From assembly GCA_022822445.1 (NCBI GenBank), contig JAJEBR010000036.1, positions 1 to 56,988 on the forward strand: a stretch of 56,988 nucleotides of DNA, given 5' to 3'. The notes below the pieces were generated by a model. It was given only the letters and a program-made list of their open reading frames with translations. It did no database searches and had not been told where the DNA came from. The translations under genes were made by a program, and so were the position numbers. The DNA is from Gemmatimonadota bacterium (GTDB lineage Bacteria; Gemmatimonadota; Gemmatimonadetes; Longimicrobiales; Gaopeijiaceae). Positions 16,837 to 25,414 of this stretch are shown here, piece after piece. The stretch's first letter is position 1. Each line of letters opens with the position of its first letter.

Positions 16837-17961
16837 ATGAAACGCAGACCGATTCGCAAAGCTGTGCGGTGTCTGGAGCGCGGCCAGTTGATCATCCATC
16901 CCACCGAGTCGGTCTACGGCTTCGGCGGATTCCTGGACGACGTCCCCCTGGGCGAACTGGAGGAGATCAAGGGGCGGACGGGTGGCGGCTTCGTGGTGCT
17001 GATCCGCTCGACCGACGCCGTTGCCGGGATGCTCGGCGCGACGGGGCGCGCGCTGGCGGACGTGTTCTGGCCGGGCCCGCTCACCATGGTATTGGATGAT
17101 CCCGAGGGGCGTTTCCATCCCCGTGTCCGGGCCGCGGACGGTTCGGTGGCGGTTCGCGTCCCCGGCCACCCGCTGGCGCGGCAACTCCTGGAGCAGTGCG
17201 GCCGTCCCATCACATCGAGCTCCGCAAACCCGCCCGGGGAGCCACCGGCGCTCACGGCGGCCGACGCAGCCCGGGCCGCCCGCGCCCGGGGCCGCACCCT
17301 CTTCGCCCTCGATGCGGGCCCGCTCCCGGGCGGCGCCGCCTCGACTCTGGTCCGCTCCGGCCCGGATGGTCCCATTCTGATACGGGAAGGCCCGGTCGGC
17401 ATGCTACAATTGGAGGAGGCGTTGCGGGGAGCGGGGTTGAAGCCCCGCCGCCAGCCCGGGGACGGGCCGCGTGTTGAACCTGCGGCGCACCGTGGCACGG
17501 AGGCGCTCCACATCACCTTCGTGTGCACGGGGAACACCTGCCGGTCCCCGATGGCCGAGGCCATCGCGCGCGGGATCATCGCCGAAGACGGAATCCGCGG
17601 GGTGACGGTGGGCTCCGCCGGTACGGCCGCCTGGCCGGGCGCGCCTGCGAGCGGGGGAGCGATTCGGGCCGCGGCTCGGGCGGGGCTGGATCTGGCGTCG
17701 CATGAAAGTGTCCTGCTGACGGAGGAGGTCGTGAGGTCGTCCGGGTTGGTTCTTTGCATGGGCAGCGCCCACCTGTGGTCCGCGCTGGAGCTGGGTGGGG
17801 AGGGCCACACGCGACTGCTCTCCGAGATGGCGGGGTCGAAAGGCGACATCGAGGACCCCTTCGGGGGGGCGGACGAGGTGTACGCGTCGACCTTCGAGCA
17901 GCTGAGTGGGCTGGTCGCGGCGTTGCTCACGGGACCGGATAGGAAGCGGGGCTCGGAGTGA
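16837..17961 (+). CDS. fusion: threonylcarbamoyl-AMP synthase (TsaC/Sua5) + LMW phosphatase of YwlE type
   Basis: A 374-residue two-domain protein. Residues 1-200 are a TsaC/YrdC domain making threonylcarbamoyl-AMP for the tRNA t6A modification: LIIHPTESVYGFG, EIKGRTGGGFVVLI, FWPGPLTMVL, VAVRVPGHPLA and the signature ITSSSANPPGEPPA. After a linker, residues 225-370 are a low-molecular-weight phosphatase with the P-loop CTGNTCRS (Cys230-Arg236) and the general acid in DIEDPFGG (about Asp340). Thr234 corresponds to the Thr that directs Bacillus YwlE to phosphoarginine. Classic tyrosine phosphatases have Ile there. In Bacillus ywlC and ywlE are separate neighbouring genes. Start ATG 16837. The stop overlaps aroE. 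Confidence 0.92.
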   Translation: MKRRPIRKAVRCLERGQLIIHPTESVYGFGGFLDDVPLGELEEIKGRTGGGFVVLIRSTDAVAGMLGATGRALADVFWPGPLTMVLDDPEGRFHPRVRAADGSVAVRVPGHPLARQLLEQCGRPITSSSANPPGEPPALTAADAARAARARGRTLFALDAGPLPGGAASTLVRSGPDGPILIREGPVGMLQLEEALRGAGLKPRRQPGDGPRVEPAAHRGTEALHITFVCTGNTCRSPMAEAIARGIIAEDGIRGVTVGSAGTAAWPGAPASGGAIRAAARAGLDLASHESVLLTEEVVRSSGLVLCMGSAHLWSALELGGEGHTRLLSEMAGSKGDIEDPFGGADEVYASTFEQLSGLVAALLTGPDRKRGSE

Positions 17962-18860
17962 GGGGTGGCGAGGGCGGGGCCGGGGGCGGAATGCGCGCGA
18001 CGGGTGCGGAACGTGCCGGGGGGAGTGGGGGGCGGGTTCCGGCGGGGACCGTCCCGGGGGGGGTGGCGGTCTTCGCGGTGCTCGGCGATCCGGTGGGCCA
18101 CAGCCTGTCGCCCGCGATCCACAACGCGGCGTTCCGGGCGGTGGGGCGCCAGGCGGTCTACATGGCGCGGCGCGTGACCTCCGAGGAGTGTGGTCCCGTC
18201 ATGCGGTCCCTTGCGCTGGCCGGTGGCGGGGGCAACGTGACGGTGCCGCACAAGGAGGTGGTGCTGCCCTTCCTGGACCACCATACCGAAGCGGTCGCAT
18301 CGACCGGAGCGTGCAACACCTTCTGGGCGGAGCAGGGAGCCGTTTGGGGGGACAACACAGATGTGGAGGGGTTCCGGCGCACCTGGGAAGCGGTGACCGG
18401 GGGACTGGCGGGAGCGGCCGATGCGCTTGTCCTGGGAGCAGGCGGCGCCGCGCGCGCGGTCCTCCTGGCGCTTTGCGAGGCTCCGGTTCCGCCCAGGATC
18501 AGGCTGTGGAACCGGACGGAAGCGAAGGCCCGCGCTCTGGCCGTCCATTTCGGCGAGGAGCGGGTCGAAGTGCTCCAGGATTGCGGTGGCACGGCGCCGG
18601 AGGTGGTTGTGAACGCGACTTCGGCCGGGCTGGATGGCCGGAGTGTGCCGATCGAGCTGGCTCGGCTCGCCGGTACCCCCCGGTGCGTGATCGACCTCGT
18701 TTACGGCAAGGAACCCACACCACTTTGTCGCCGCGCGCTCGATCTCGGGGCGGCCGCGGTGGACGGACGGGAGATGCTGGTGCGGCAGGCGGAGGCGTCG
18801 CAAGTGCGCTGGTTCGGCAAACCGCCTCCGAGGGGAGTGATGACACGGGCATGCGAGTAG
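17958..18860 (+). CDS. aroE: shikimate dehydrogenase
   Basis: Reduces 3-dehydroshikimate with NADPH in aromatic amino-acid synthesis. The substrate domain has VLGDPVGHSLSPAIHNAAF (about 40-58), NVTVPHKEVV with the catalytic Lys, and GACNTF. The catalytic Asp is in GDNTDVEGF. The NADP-binding domain contains VLGAGGAARAVLLAL and NRTEAKARAL, whose Asn-Arg-Thr favours NADP. VVNATSAGL and VYGKEPTPL complete the set. The GTG start overlaps the preceding stop as GTGA and adds about 35 Gly-rich residues before the domain, so a later start cannot be excluded. comF begins within its last codons. Confidence 0.93.
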   Translation: MRGGEGGAGGGMRATGAERAGGSGGRVPAGTVPGGVAVFAVLGDPVGHSLSPAIHNAAFRAVGRQAVYMARRVTSEECGPVMRSLALAGGGGNVTVPHKEVVLPFLDHHTEAVASTGACNTFWAEQGAVWGDNTDVEGFRRTWEAVTGGLAGAADALVLGAGGAARAVLLALCEAPVPPRIRLWNRTEAKARALAVHFGEERVEVLQDCGGTAPEVVVNATSAGLDGRSVPIELARLAGTPRCVIDLVYGKEPTPLCRRALDLGAAAVDGREMLVRQAEASQVRWFGKPPPRGVMTRACE

Positions 18861-19678
18861 ATTCTTCCGCGGGGCGCCGGGCGGGTTCGTTCCCTGCACT
18901 CCGGTCCGCTGGTTGTCGCATTGCCGGCATCCGCCGATCGCGGCTCCTCGCCGGCCTTGCCGACTTCCTGCTGCCCCCCGCCTGTGCCGCTTGCAGCAGT
19001 CCGGCCACGGAGGAGGTGCGTGCGGGAAAGGGTCCGGTATGCCAGAACTGCCGCCTCGGCCTGCCTCCGGTTCCGCACCCGGCCTGTGACCGCTGCGGTG
19101 CCCCCCTGGGAACGGGAGAAGCCCCGTCCTGCCTGGAGTGCCAGGACTGGCCCGACGAGGTCACCGGTGCGCACACGCTGTGCCTCCTCGAGTCTCCGGC
19201 TCGCGAACTCGTCCACGCGCTCAAGTACCAGGGATGGCGGGGTGTCGGCGACTTCATGGGGACGGAGATGGCCCGCCGTGCGCCCGAACCTGTCCGGCGG
19301 GTCGACTGCATCGTACCCGTTCCCACCTCGCGCCGGAACCTCCGCCGCCGCGGTTACAACCAGGCGGCCGTGATCGCGGAGGCGCTGGCCATCGGGTTGG
19401 AGATACCGCTCATCCCCTGTTTGGAGCGACGGCGCCAGGAGGGCACCCAGACCACCTTGAATCCCATGCAGCGACGGGCTAACGTGAGTGGTGCCTTTGT
19501 TCTGCAGGGGCGGTTCAGGGACGTGATGGCAGGCAGCCGGGTCCTGCTCGTCGACGACGTGATCACGACGGGGGCCACCATTGTGGCCGCGGTCGAGGCG
19601 CTCGGTGCCGGTGCCCCCGGCGCCGTGGTTGCCTACGCGTTCGCGCGTACCGTCCCCCTGTCCACAGACATCAATTGA
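18851..19678 (+). CDS. comF: ComF-family phosphoribosyltransferase-like protein
   Basis: A 275-residue protein of the ComF family, related to competence DNA uptake in some bacteria and of uncertain role elsewhere. The N-terminal part has a zinc-ribbon-like set of Cys pairs: CAAC, CQNC, CDRCGAPL and CLEC (about residues 45-100). The C-terminal part is a type I phosphoribosyltransferase fold: DCIVPVPTSRRNLRRRGYNQA, then the PRPP loop VLLVDDVITTGAT (about 232-244). ATG 18851 overlaps the aroE stop by 10 bp. It ends a long forward run of overlapping genes. gap begins 36 bp later. Confidence 0.9.
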   Translation: MRVDSSAGRRAGSFPALRSAGCRIAGIRRSRLLAGLADFLLPPACAACSSPATEEVRAGKGPVCQNCRLGLPPVPHPACDRCGAPLGTGEAPSCLECQDWPDEVTGAHTLCLLESPARELVHALKYQGWRGVGDFMGTEMARRAPEPVRRVDCIVPVPTSRRNLRRRGYNQAAVIAEALAIGLEIPLIPCLERRRQEGTQTTLNPMQRRANVSGAFVLQGRFRDVMAGSRVLLVDDVITTGATIVAAVEALGAGAPGAVVAYAFARTVPLSTDIN

Positions 19679-19714
19679 CACGACGGTGCCACCGTCCGGG
19701 AGCCTCCCAGATCC

Positions 19715-20737
19715 ATGTCCATCCGAGTTGCGATCAACGGCTTCGGCCGCATCGGCAGAAACGTCCTCAGGGCCGCCAAGCAGTCCGGGCGGGACGACCT
19801 CGACTTCGTTGCGGTCAACGACCTGACCGGCAGCGAGACGCTGGCCCACCTTCTGAGGTACGATTCCGTCCACGGCCGCTACCCGGGCACGGTCGAAGTA
19901 TCCGCGGACGGGCTTGTCGTGGATGGAGACGAGATCCTTGTGCTTTCGGAGCGGGATCCGGCCGATCTGCCCTGGGCGGAGCTGGATGTCGACATCGTGG
20001 TGGAGTCGACCGGGCGCTTCCGTACCCGGGAGCTCGCTTCGAAGCACCTGGAGGCCGGCGCGAGCAAGGTCATCATCTCGGCGCCCGCCAAGGACGAGGA
20101 CATTACGATCGTTCTCGGCGTGAACGACCGGGCTTACGATCCCGCCGCCCATCACATCATTTCCAACGCCAGCTGCACCACGAACTGCCTCGCGCCGGTG
20201 GCCAGGGTTCTCACCGAGCGCTTCGGGTTCGTTCGCGGGCTCATGACCACGATCCACGCCTACACTGCTGGCCAGGCGGTGCTCGACGGTCCCCACACGG
20301 ACCTTCGCCGTGCGCGCGCCGCAGCCGTCAGCATGATTCCTACCACGACCGGCGCGGCCAGAGCGATCTCGCTGGTGCTCCCCGAGCTGGAGGGGAAGCT
20401 CGACGGCATGGCCATCCGCGTCCCCACGCCCGATGTGTCCGTGGTCGACCTGGTCGCCGAGCTGGGGACCGACGTTTCAGCCGACGATGTCAATGACGCC
20501 CTGCGGGCCGCGGCGGAGACCGATCTGGCGGGCATACTGCGAGTCGAGGAGGGGCCGCTGGTCTCCGTCGACTTCACGGGCGACCCGGCGAGTTCGGTTG
20601 TGGACGCGCTGAGCACGTCGGTCATGGATGGCCGCCTGGTGAAGGTTCTGGCCTGGTACGACAACGAATGGGGATATTCTTCGCGCGTGGTCGACCTGAT
20701 CGGACACGTGGGCGGATGCCTGCCTGTACACGGCTGA
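19715..20737 (+). CDS. gap: glyceraldehyde-3-phosphate dehydrogenase (type I)
   Basis: Oxidises and phosphorylates glyceraldehyde-3-phosphate to 1,3-bisphosphoglycerate. The NAD-binding start [17 protein letters not shown], the catalytic [13 protein letters not shown] with Cys at about 153, HAYTAGQ and the substrate-binding [15 protein letters not shown] are all present, ending with [19 protein letters not shown]. Asn in VAVNDLT agrees with use of NAD or both cofactors. Length (340) is standard. It leads the gap-pgk-tpiA glycolytic group. A TTGACA at 19675-19680, at the very end of comF, is a possible -35, but no convincing -10 follows. Confidence 0.97.
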   Translation: MSIRVAINGFGRIGRNVLRAAKQSGRDDLDFVAVNDLTGSETLAHLLRYDSVHGRYPGTVEVSADGLVVDGDEILVLSERDPADLPWAELDVDIVVESTGRFRTRELASKHLEAGASKVIISAPAKDEDITIVLGVNDRAYDPAAHHIISNASCTTNCLAPVARVLTERFGFVRGLMTTIHAYTAGQAVLDGPHTDLRRARAAAVSMIPTTTGAARAISLVLPELEGKLDGMAIRVPTPDVSVVDLVAELGTDVSADDVNDALRAAAETDLAGILRVEEGPLVSVDFTGDPASSVVDALSTSVMDGRLVKVLAWYDNEWGYSSRVVDLIGHVGGCLPVHG

Positions 20738-20812
20738 TCCGCGTCGAACGCCGAATGCCGCGGAGGTGGAGGTCGCACCCCGGTCCGAGGCTCCGCAGAT
20801 CCCGCTGAACAA

Positions 20813-22069
20813 TTGAAGAAACCCTTGCCCTCCCCTCGTAAGACACTGCAGGATCTCGATCTCGACCTTCTCGCGGGGACGGCCGTCGCGCTTAGGGCCG
20901 ACTTCAACGTGCCCCTCGATGGTGGCCGGGTCGCCGATGCGGCGCGCATCGAGCGCACCATTCCCACGATCGACCTTCTTGTCGAGTCCGGAGCGAAGGT
21001 GGTAGTCCTTTCCCACCTGGGTCGCCCCGGAGGCCGGCTGAGACCCGAGTTCACCCTCCGCCCGGTGGCGGACTGCCTGGGCGCATTGGTGGAGGCGCCG
21101 GCTGCATTCCTCCCACACGTAGACGGCGCCGAGGTGCGGGACGCGGTGGCGGGTATGGCGGACGGGTCCGTGCTGGTGCTCGAGAACACCCGGTTCCTCC
21201 CGGGCGAGACGGCTTGTGATCCCGGGTTGGCCGCGGACTGGGCGAGCTGGGCGAGCCACTTCGTGCTGGACGCCTTCGGGACCGCGCACCGTGCGCACGC
21301 CTCCACCGTGGGGCTGGCGCGGGCCGTGCGCCAAAAGGAGGGCGAGGCGGTGGCCGGGTTGCTCGTCGCGGAGGAGCTGAGTGCGCTGGGGTGCGTTCTG
21401 GGCAAGCCCCGGCGCCCGTTTGCGGCAGTCGTCGGGGGTGCGAAGATATCCGGAAAGATCGACGTGATCGAAGCGCTGCTTGCGCGTGTTGACGTACTCA
21501 TGGTCGGAGGGGCCATGGCGAACACGTTCCTCCTGGCGATGGGGATCGAGACCGGTGCCTCGCTCGTGGAGCCGGACAGCGCCGAGGCAGCCCGGCGGAT
21601 TCTGAAGGCCGCGGGGCCTCGGCTCGTACTACCCGTGGATTGCGTGGTGGCCCCGTCGTTGACCCCGGGCGTCGAAGCGCGCAGTGTGGACCGCTCGGCG
21701 GTGACGGATCAGGAAACCATCGGTGACGTGGGGCCGGTGACGACCGAGGTGTTCGGACGCTGTCTTGCTGACGCAGCCACCGTTATCTGGAACGGACCGA
21801 TGGGGATCTTCGAAAAGAGCGCTTTCGCCAACGGCACCCGAGCACTGGCGATCAGCGTCGCCGAGGCCGCAGAGGCGGGAGCGACTGTGGTCATCGGGGG
21901 CGGCGACTCCGTCGCGGCCGTCGGATCGGCTGGAGTGGCAAACCGGATCACCCATATCTCAACCGGTGGAGGGGCGTTTCTCGACCTGGTGGCGGGCAAG
22001 ACCCTGCCGGCGTTGGAGGCGCTGTCGGAACGAACCCCGGCCGGAAACTCGCAAGGGGCGGAGGTGTGA
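20813..22069 (+). CDS. pgk: phosphoglycerate kinase
   Basis: Transfers phosphate from 1,3-bisphosphoglycerate to ADP. Motifs in order: RADFNVPLDGGRV, VVLSHLGRPGG (about 63-73), LENTRFLPGE, VLDAFGTAHRAHAS, VVGGAKISGKIDVIEALL, VDVLMVGGAMANTFL, then WNGPMGIFEKSAFANGT and the C-terminal GGGDSVAAV and ISTGGGAFLDLVAGKTLPALEAL. At 418 residues it is full length. The start is TTG 20813. A second TTG four codons later is possible, and no clear Shine-Dalgarno decides. Its stop is followed at once by tpiA, whose ribosome-binding site lies in the last pgk codons. Confidence 0.97.
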   Translation: MKKPLPSPRKTLQDLDLDLLAGTAVALRADFNVPLDGGRVADAARIERTIPTIDLLVESGAKVVVLSHLGRPGGRLRPEFTLRPVADCLGALVEAPAAFLPHVDGAEVRDAVAGMADGSVLVLENTRFLPGETACDPGLAADWASWASHFVLDAFGTAHRAHASTVGLARAVRQKEGEAVAGLLVAEELSALGCVLGKPRRPFAAVVGGAKISGKIDVIEALLARVDVLMVGGAMANTFLLAMGIETGASLVEPDSAEAARRILKAAGPRLVLPVDCVVAPSLTPGVEARSVDRSAVTDQETIGDVGPVTTEVFGRCLADAATVIWNGPMGIFEKSAFANGTRALAISVAEAAEAGATVVIGGGDSVAAVGSAGVANRITHISTGGGAFLDLVAGKTLPALEALSERTPAGNSQGAEV

Positions 22070-22071
22070 AC

Positions 22072-22830
22072 ATGCCGAAGGTCGTCGCGGGCAATTGGAA
22101 GATGCACTACGGTCCCGCCGAGACGGCGAACTACTTTGCCCGCTTCCGCCCCGATGCGAATCCGGAATCGGTTAGCCTGATCTTCTTCGTCGCCGGGCTG
22201 TCCCTGCACGCGGCGAAGACCAGCGCGCGGGTGCCTGTGGAGCTGGGTGTCCAGAGCATTCATTGGGAACCTTCCGGAGCGCTGACCGGAGAGACATCGG
22301 CCGAGATGGCTGCGGAGGCGGGCGCGTCGTTCGCCCTGGTCGGGCACTCCGAACGCCGCCACGTCTTTGGAGAAACCGACGCCGAGGTGGGCCGCAAGGT
22401 CGCGGCGGCCGTGCGGGCGGGTCTCGTCCCGGTCGTTTGCGTGGGGGAGTTGCTGGAGGAGCGCAGGGCTGGCCGTCTTGCCGAGGTCCTTCGTCGGCAG
22501 GTGTCCGCCTTCCTCCCGTCCCTGCAGGGCGGCGGCCGATTCATGGTTGCCTACGAGCCGGTGTGGGCGATCGGAACCGGGGAGACGGCCACGCCGCAGG
22601 ACGCGTCCGATGCACACGGCATCGTGCGCGAGGCGCTTGGCGAACTGGGGCGGGCGCCAATCCTCTACGGGGGCAGCGTAAAGTCCGGCAACGCGACCGC
22701 GCTGATGTCCGCACCCGATGTCGACGGCGTACTGGTGGGCGGGGCGAGTCTGGACCCGGAGGTGTTCACGAAGATCGCGATGGCGGGCGACTCCGCTGGC
22801 GGGTCCACGGGTGGCGGATCGGCGGGTTGA
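22072..22830 (+). CDS. tpiA: triosephosphate isomerase
   Basis: Interconverts dihydroxyacetone phosphate and glyceraldehyde-3-phosphate. The catalytic set is complete: GNWKMH (Lys), ALVGHSERR (His) and VAYEPVWAIGTG (Glu), then YGGSVKSGNA and DGVLVGGASLDP. ATG 22072 is chosen over the overlapping GTG 22066 because GGAGGT lies 6 bp before it. At 252 residues the length is normal, with a short Gly/Ser-rich C-terminal tail (about 12 residues). Third gene of the gap-pgk-tpiA group. secG follows after 72 bp. Confidence 0.96.
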   Translation: MPKVVAGNWKMHYGPAETANYFARFRPDANPESVSLIFFVAGLSLHAAKTSARVPVELGVQSIHWEPSGALTGETSAEMAAEAGASFALVGHSERRHVFGETDAEVGRKVAAAVRAGLVPVVCVGELLEERRAGRLAEVLRRQVSAFLPSLQGGGRFMVAYEPVWAIGTGETATPQDASDAHGIVREALGELGRAPILYGGSVKSGNATALMSAPDVDGVLVGGASLDPEVFTKIAMAGDSAGGSTGGGSAG

Positions 22831-22902
22831 CAGGAGGGGCCTTCTCGAACACGTTTCGGAACGCTCGGAAGGGCGGACAAGAGACCATGATGCGAGTGTG
22901 AA

Positions 22903-23313
22903 ATGTACGGATTCCTGTTGGCTCTGCTGGTTCTGGACGGGGTGTTGCTGGGTGTCGTCATCCTGCTCCAGGCGGGCAAGGGCGGCGGCCTGGCGGCGAT
23001 GGGTGGCGCCACAGCCACGACGGATGTGTTGGGAGGGCGTCAGGCCACGACCCTGCTGACCCGGGCGACCTGGTTCCTGGGGAGCGGCTTCATGGTGCTC
23101 TCACTTGTGCTGGCCATCCTGTCCTCACGCGCGCAGGGACCGACTTCGGTCCTGGAGGGAATCCCGGCCGCGACGACACCACAACCGCTGTTGCAGGATG
23201 GGTCGCCGGTAATCGACTTGTTGCCCGGCGACGACGAAACAGGCACTCCGGGCGAGGAACAACCCCCTGGCGAAGACCCGCCCGGTGCAGAGGACCCGCC
23301 TCCGGGCTCCTGA
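22903..23313 (+). CDS. secG: preprotein translocase subunit SecG
   Basis: Small inner-membrane partner of SecYE that assists protein export. Two hydrophobic segments (about 3-24 LLALLVLDGVLLGVVILLQ, and 56-76 WFLGSGFMVLSLVLAILSS) flank the typical loop QAGKGGGLAAMGG. At 136 residues it is longer than usual because of a Pro/Glu/Asp-rich tail (about 85-136, PGEEQPPGEDPPG). No good ribosome-binding site precedes ATG 22903. secG commonly follows tpiA, which supports the call. No tRNA-Leu follows it as in enterobacteria. Confidence 0.87.
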   Translation: MYGFLLALLVLDGVLLGVVILLQAGKGGGLAAMGGATATTDVLGGRQATTLLTRATWFLGSGFMVLSLVLAILSSRAQGPTSVLEGIPAATTPQPLLQDGSPVIDLLPGDDETGTPGEEQPPGEDPPGAEDPPPGS

Positions 23314-23352
23314 GCAGTCCGGGGCGGAAGTGTCTGCTGCAGTCGACCGGCG

Positions 23353-24333
23353 ATGCCTGGTGACGCGACAGCCCTGAGCCGGGGAGTCGTTCGGGATCTC
23401 CTCTACCAGGGGTTTCAGGCGCGTTTCCTCGCCGGCGGCGCGGCGAAGTCGGCGGGTATGCCGTTCGGCGTCGACATCAGGACGGTGGCCATGGCCCGGG
23501 CGATGCGGCACTCCTCGGACGGGAAGGGCGACCTCTGCTCCGCGGGCCACCTCGCACCCGGCCCAATGCTCGCGTTCGGGGCCACGCCCCTCGAGTTCCT
23601 GCGGCAGCTCGGCCGCAAGGGGACGGCTCCCGCGGCGGCCCGAAGCGGCGGCCGGAGCTGGACCGACCTGCGACGGGGATTGATCGGGTGGGACGGACCG
23701 CCGGGCACGATGACGCAGGTGCTTGCCGGCGTGGCACTGGCCTTCGCGCAACGCGGGCAGGATCGCGCGGCGTTGGTCTTCGAGGAGTTCGCGGCCACGG
23801 AGACGGGCGGGTGGCATGAAGGGATGAACTTCGCAGCTGCCCAGGCGGCGCCACTTGTCGTCGTACTGGACGCCGCTCGCGGTGCGGGTGACGCGGGCGA
23901 GGGTGCAGCCGACGCGATCGCCCGTGGCTATGGCGTCGATGCGGCCACGGTCTCCCGGGAGGCGTATCCCGAACTCTTCCGCACGGTGGCCGACGCTCGC
24001 CGGAGGGCCGTGCAGGGGCGGGGACCATCGCTGATCGCCATGCTTCCCCGGGACCAGGACGACCCCTGGGCGCTGCACGACGCCTTCGTGGCCTGGGCGC
24101 GCGACGAGGCCGGTGTCGGCAGAGGCGAGGTCAAGGCGATCGAGCGGGCGGCGTCGGCCGGTGTCGACCACGCCTTCCACCGTCTCGACAAGGAGCCGGA
24201 AGCGGCGGCCGACGATGCCCTCGTTCCGGTATGCACGCACGATGTTCCGCAGCCCGCCTGGACTCGCCGTACGCCCCCGGAGCCGGGCTGGCGCGCGACC
24301 GCGGAGCCGCAGGGATTCCACGATGTCCGGTGA
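23353..24333 (+). CDS. 2-oxoacid dehydrogenase E1 alpha subunit, divergent, thiamine motif lost
   Basis: The 326-residue protein aligns with E1 alpha of the two-subunit pyruvate/branched-chain 2-oxoacid dehydrogenases: a helix with LLYQGFQARFLAG near the N-terminus, a PGTMTQVLAGVALAFAQRGQ helix where the family has GxQxxxAxGxAxA, and HEGMNFAAAQAAPLVVVL matching HExLNFA...PVVFV. The thiamine-diphosphate/Mg motif GDG-N(25)-N is missing. Its place reads ALVFEEFAATETGG (about 141-154), and the downstream Asn pair reads DAARG. The adjacent E1 beta is intact and overlaps it by 11 bp. It may be structural, or the enzyme may bind cofactor differently. Activity is doubtful. Confidence 0.83.
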   Translation: MPGDATALSRGVVRDLLYQGFQARFLAGGAAKSAGMPFGVDIRTVAMARAMRHSSDGKGDLCSAGHLAPGPMLAFGATPLEFLRQLGRKGTAPAAARSGGRSWTDLRRGLIGWDGPPGTMTQVLAGVALAFAQRGQDRAALVFEEFAATETGGWHEGMNFAAAQAAPLVVVLDAARGAGDAGEGAADAIARGYGVDAATVSREAYPELFRTVADARRRAVQGRGPSLIAMLPRDQDDPWALHDAFVAWARDEAGVGRGEVKAIERAASAGVDHAFHRLDKEPEAAADDALVPVCTHDVPQPAWTRRTPPEPGWRATAEPQGFHDVR

Positions 24334-25345
24334 ACTCCCGCCACAGGTGACGCGTACCCGCGAGGGCCGTCCCGCGACCTTCCTCGAGGCGATCGCCGAA
24401 GCCCTTTGGGAAGAGATGGAACGCGATTCCAGGGTGTTCCTGATGGGGGAGGACATCGGGTCCTACGGGGGGGCCTTCAAGGTGACCCGTGGGTTCCTCG
24501 ATCACTTTGGCCAATCGCGGATCATCGACACGCCCATCTCCGAAGGGGGGTTCACCGGAGCGGCCGCAGGGGCGGCGCACATGGGACTTCGGCCGGTGGT
24601 GGAGATGCAATTCATGGACTTCATCTCTCCCGCCTACGACGTCCTGACGAACTACATCGCAACATCGCTCTATCGGGGCGCGGGCCCCCTGCCGATAGTG
24701 GTCCGGGGCCCGGTGGGGGGCGGGAACCGGGGAGGACCCTTCCACTCCCAGAACGTCGAGATGGCCTTCTTCCACACCCCGGGCCTCAAGATCGTCTATC
24801 CGTCGACCGCGGCGGACGCGAAGGGGTTGCTGAAGAGCGCGATTCGCGACGACAACCCGGTCATCTTCGAGGAGCATAAGGGACTGTACCGGGCGCCCCA
24901 TTGCCGGGAGAAGCTGCCTGCGGACGACCATGTGGTCCCGCTGGGCAAGGCGCGTGTGGCCATGGAGGGTGAGGACCTGACGATAGTTACCTATGGGCTC
25001 ATGGTGCACCGCAGCCTGGAGGCCGCCGCCACCCTCGCTCGCGACAGGGTCCGGGTGGAGGTGATCGATCTCCGCACCCTCCTGCCGCTCGACGAAGACG
25101 CGATCGTCGCGTCCGTGCAGAAGACCGGCAAATTGCTCATCGTACACGAGGATACACGCACCGGGGGGATCGCGGGCGAGATCGCGATGCGCATCAACGA
25201 GCGCGCCTTCGAATGGCTGGACGGACCGGTCCTGAGGGTCACGGCGATCGATTCGCCGGTTCCCTTCAGCGGTGCACTGGAGGACTACTTTCTCCCCTCG
25301 GTGGCGGATGTGGTCACTGCGGGGCGTTATCTTGTGAATTACTGA
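24323..25345 (+). CDS. 2-oxoacid dehydrogenase E1 beta subunit
   Basis: Forms the decarboxylating E1 heterotetramer with the alpha subunit and hands the acyl group to E2. The 340-residue sequence is conventional: FLEAIAEALWEEMERDSRV, LMGEDIGSYGGAFKVTRGF, the catalytic-Glu strand DTPISEGGFTGAAAGAAHMG, RGPVGGGNRGGPFHSQ, then the C-terminal transketolase domain with EVIDLRTLLPLDEDAI and VHEDTRTGGIAGEI. ATG 24323 overlaps the alpha stop. Pyruvate as substrate is likely given the lack of a second copy here, but branched-chain acids are not excluded. Confidence 0.95.
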   Translation: MSGELPPQVTRTREGRPATFLEAIAEALWEEMERDSRVFLMGEDIGSYGGAFKVTRGFLDHFGQSRIIDTPISEGGFTGAAAGAAHMGLRPVVEMQFMDFISPAYDVLTNYIATSLYRGAGPLPIVVRGPVGGGNRGGPFHSQNVEMAFFHTPGLKIVYPSTAADAKGLLKSAIRDDNPVIFEEHKGLYRAPHCREKLPADDHVVPLGKARVAMEGEDLTIVTYGLMVHRSLEAAATLARDRVRVEVIDLRTLLPLDEDAIVASVQKTGKLLIVHEDTRTGGIAGEIAMRINERAFEWLDGPVLRVTAIDSPVPFSGALEDYFLPSVADVVTAGRYLVNY

Positions 25346-25414
25346 TCCTGCGGCGGACGCAACGACCCGGAAAGGGTTCCGCCGCCGCCGACCAACGCGC
25401 AGGGAGAAGCACAG

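Noticed and set aside
23314-23352. tRNA gene after secG, as in enterobacteria
   Set aside because: No TTCGA-type T-loop or cloverleaf can be drawn in the 39-bp gap. No tRNA was recognised in any gap.
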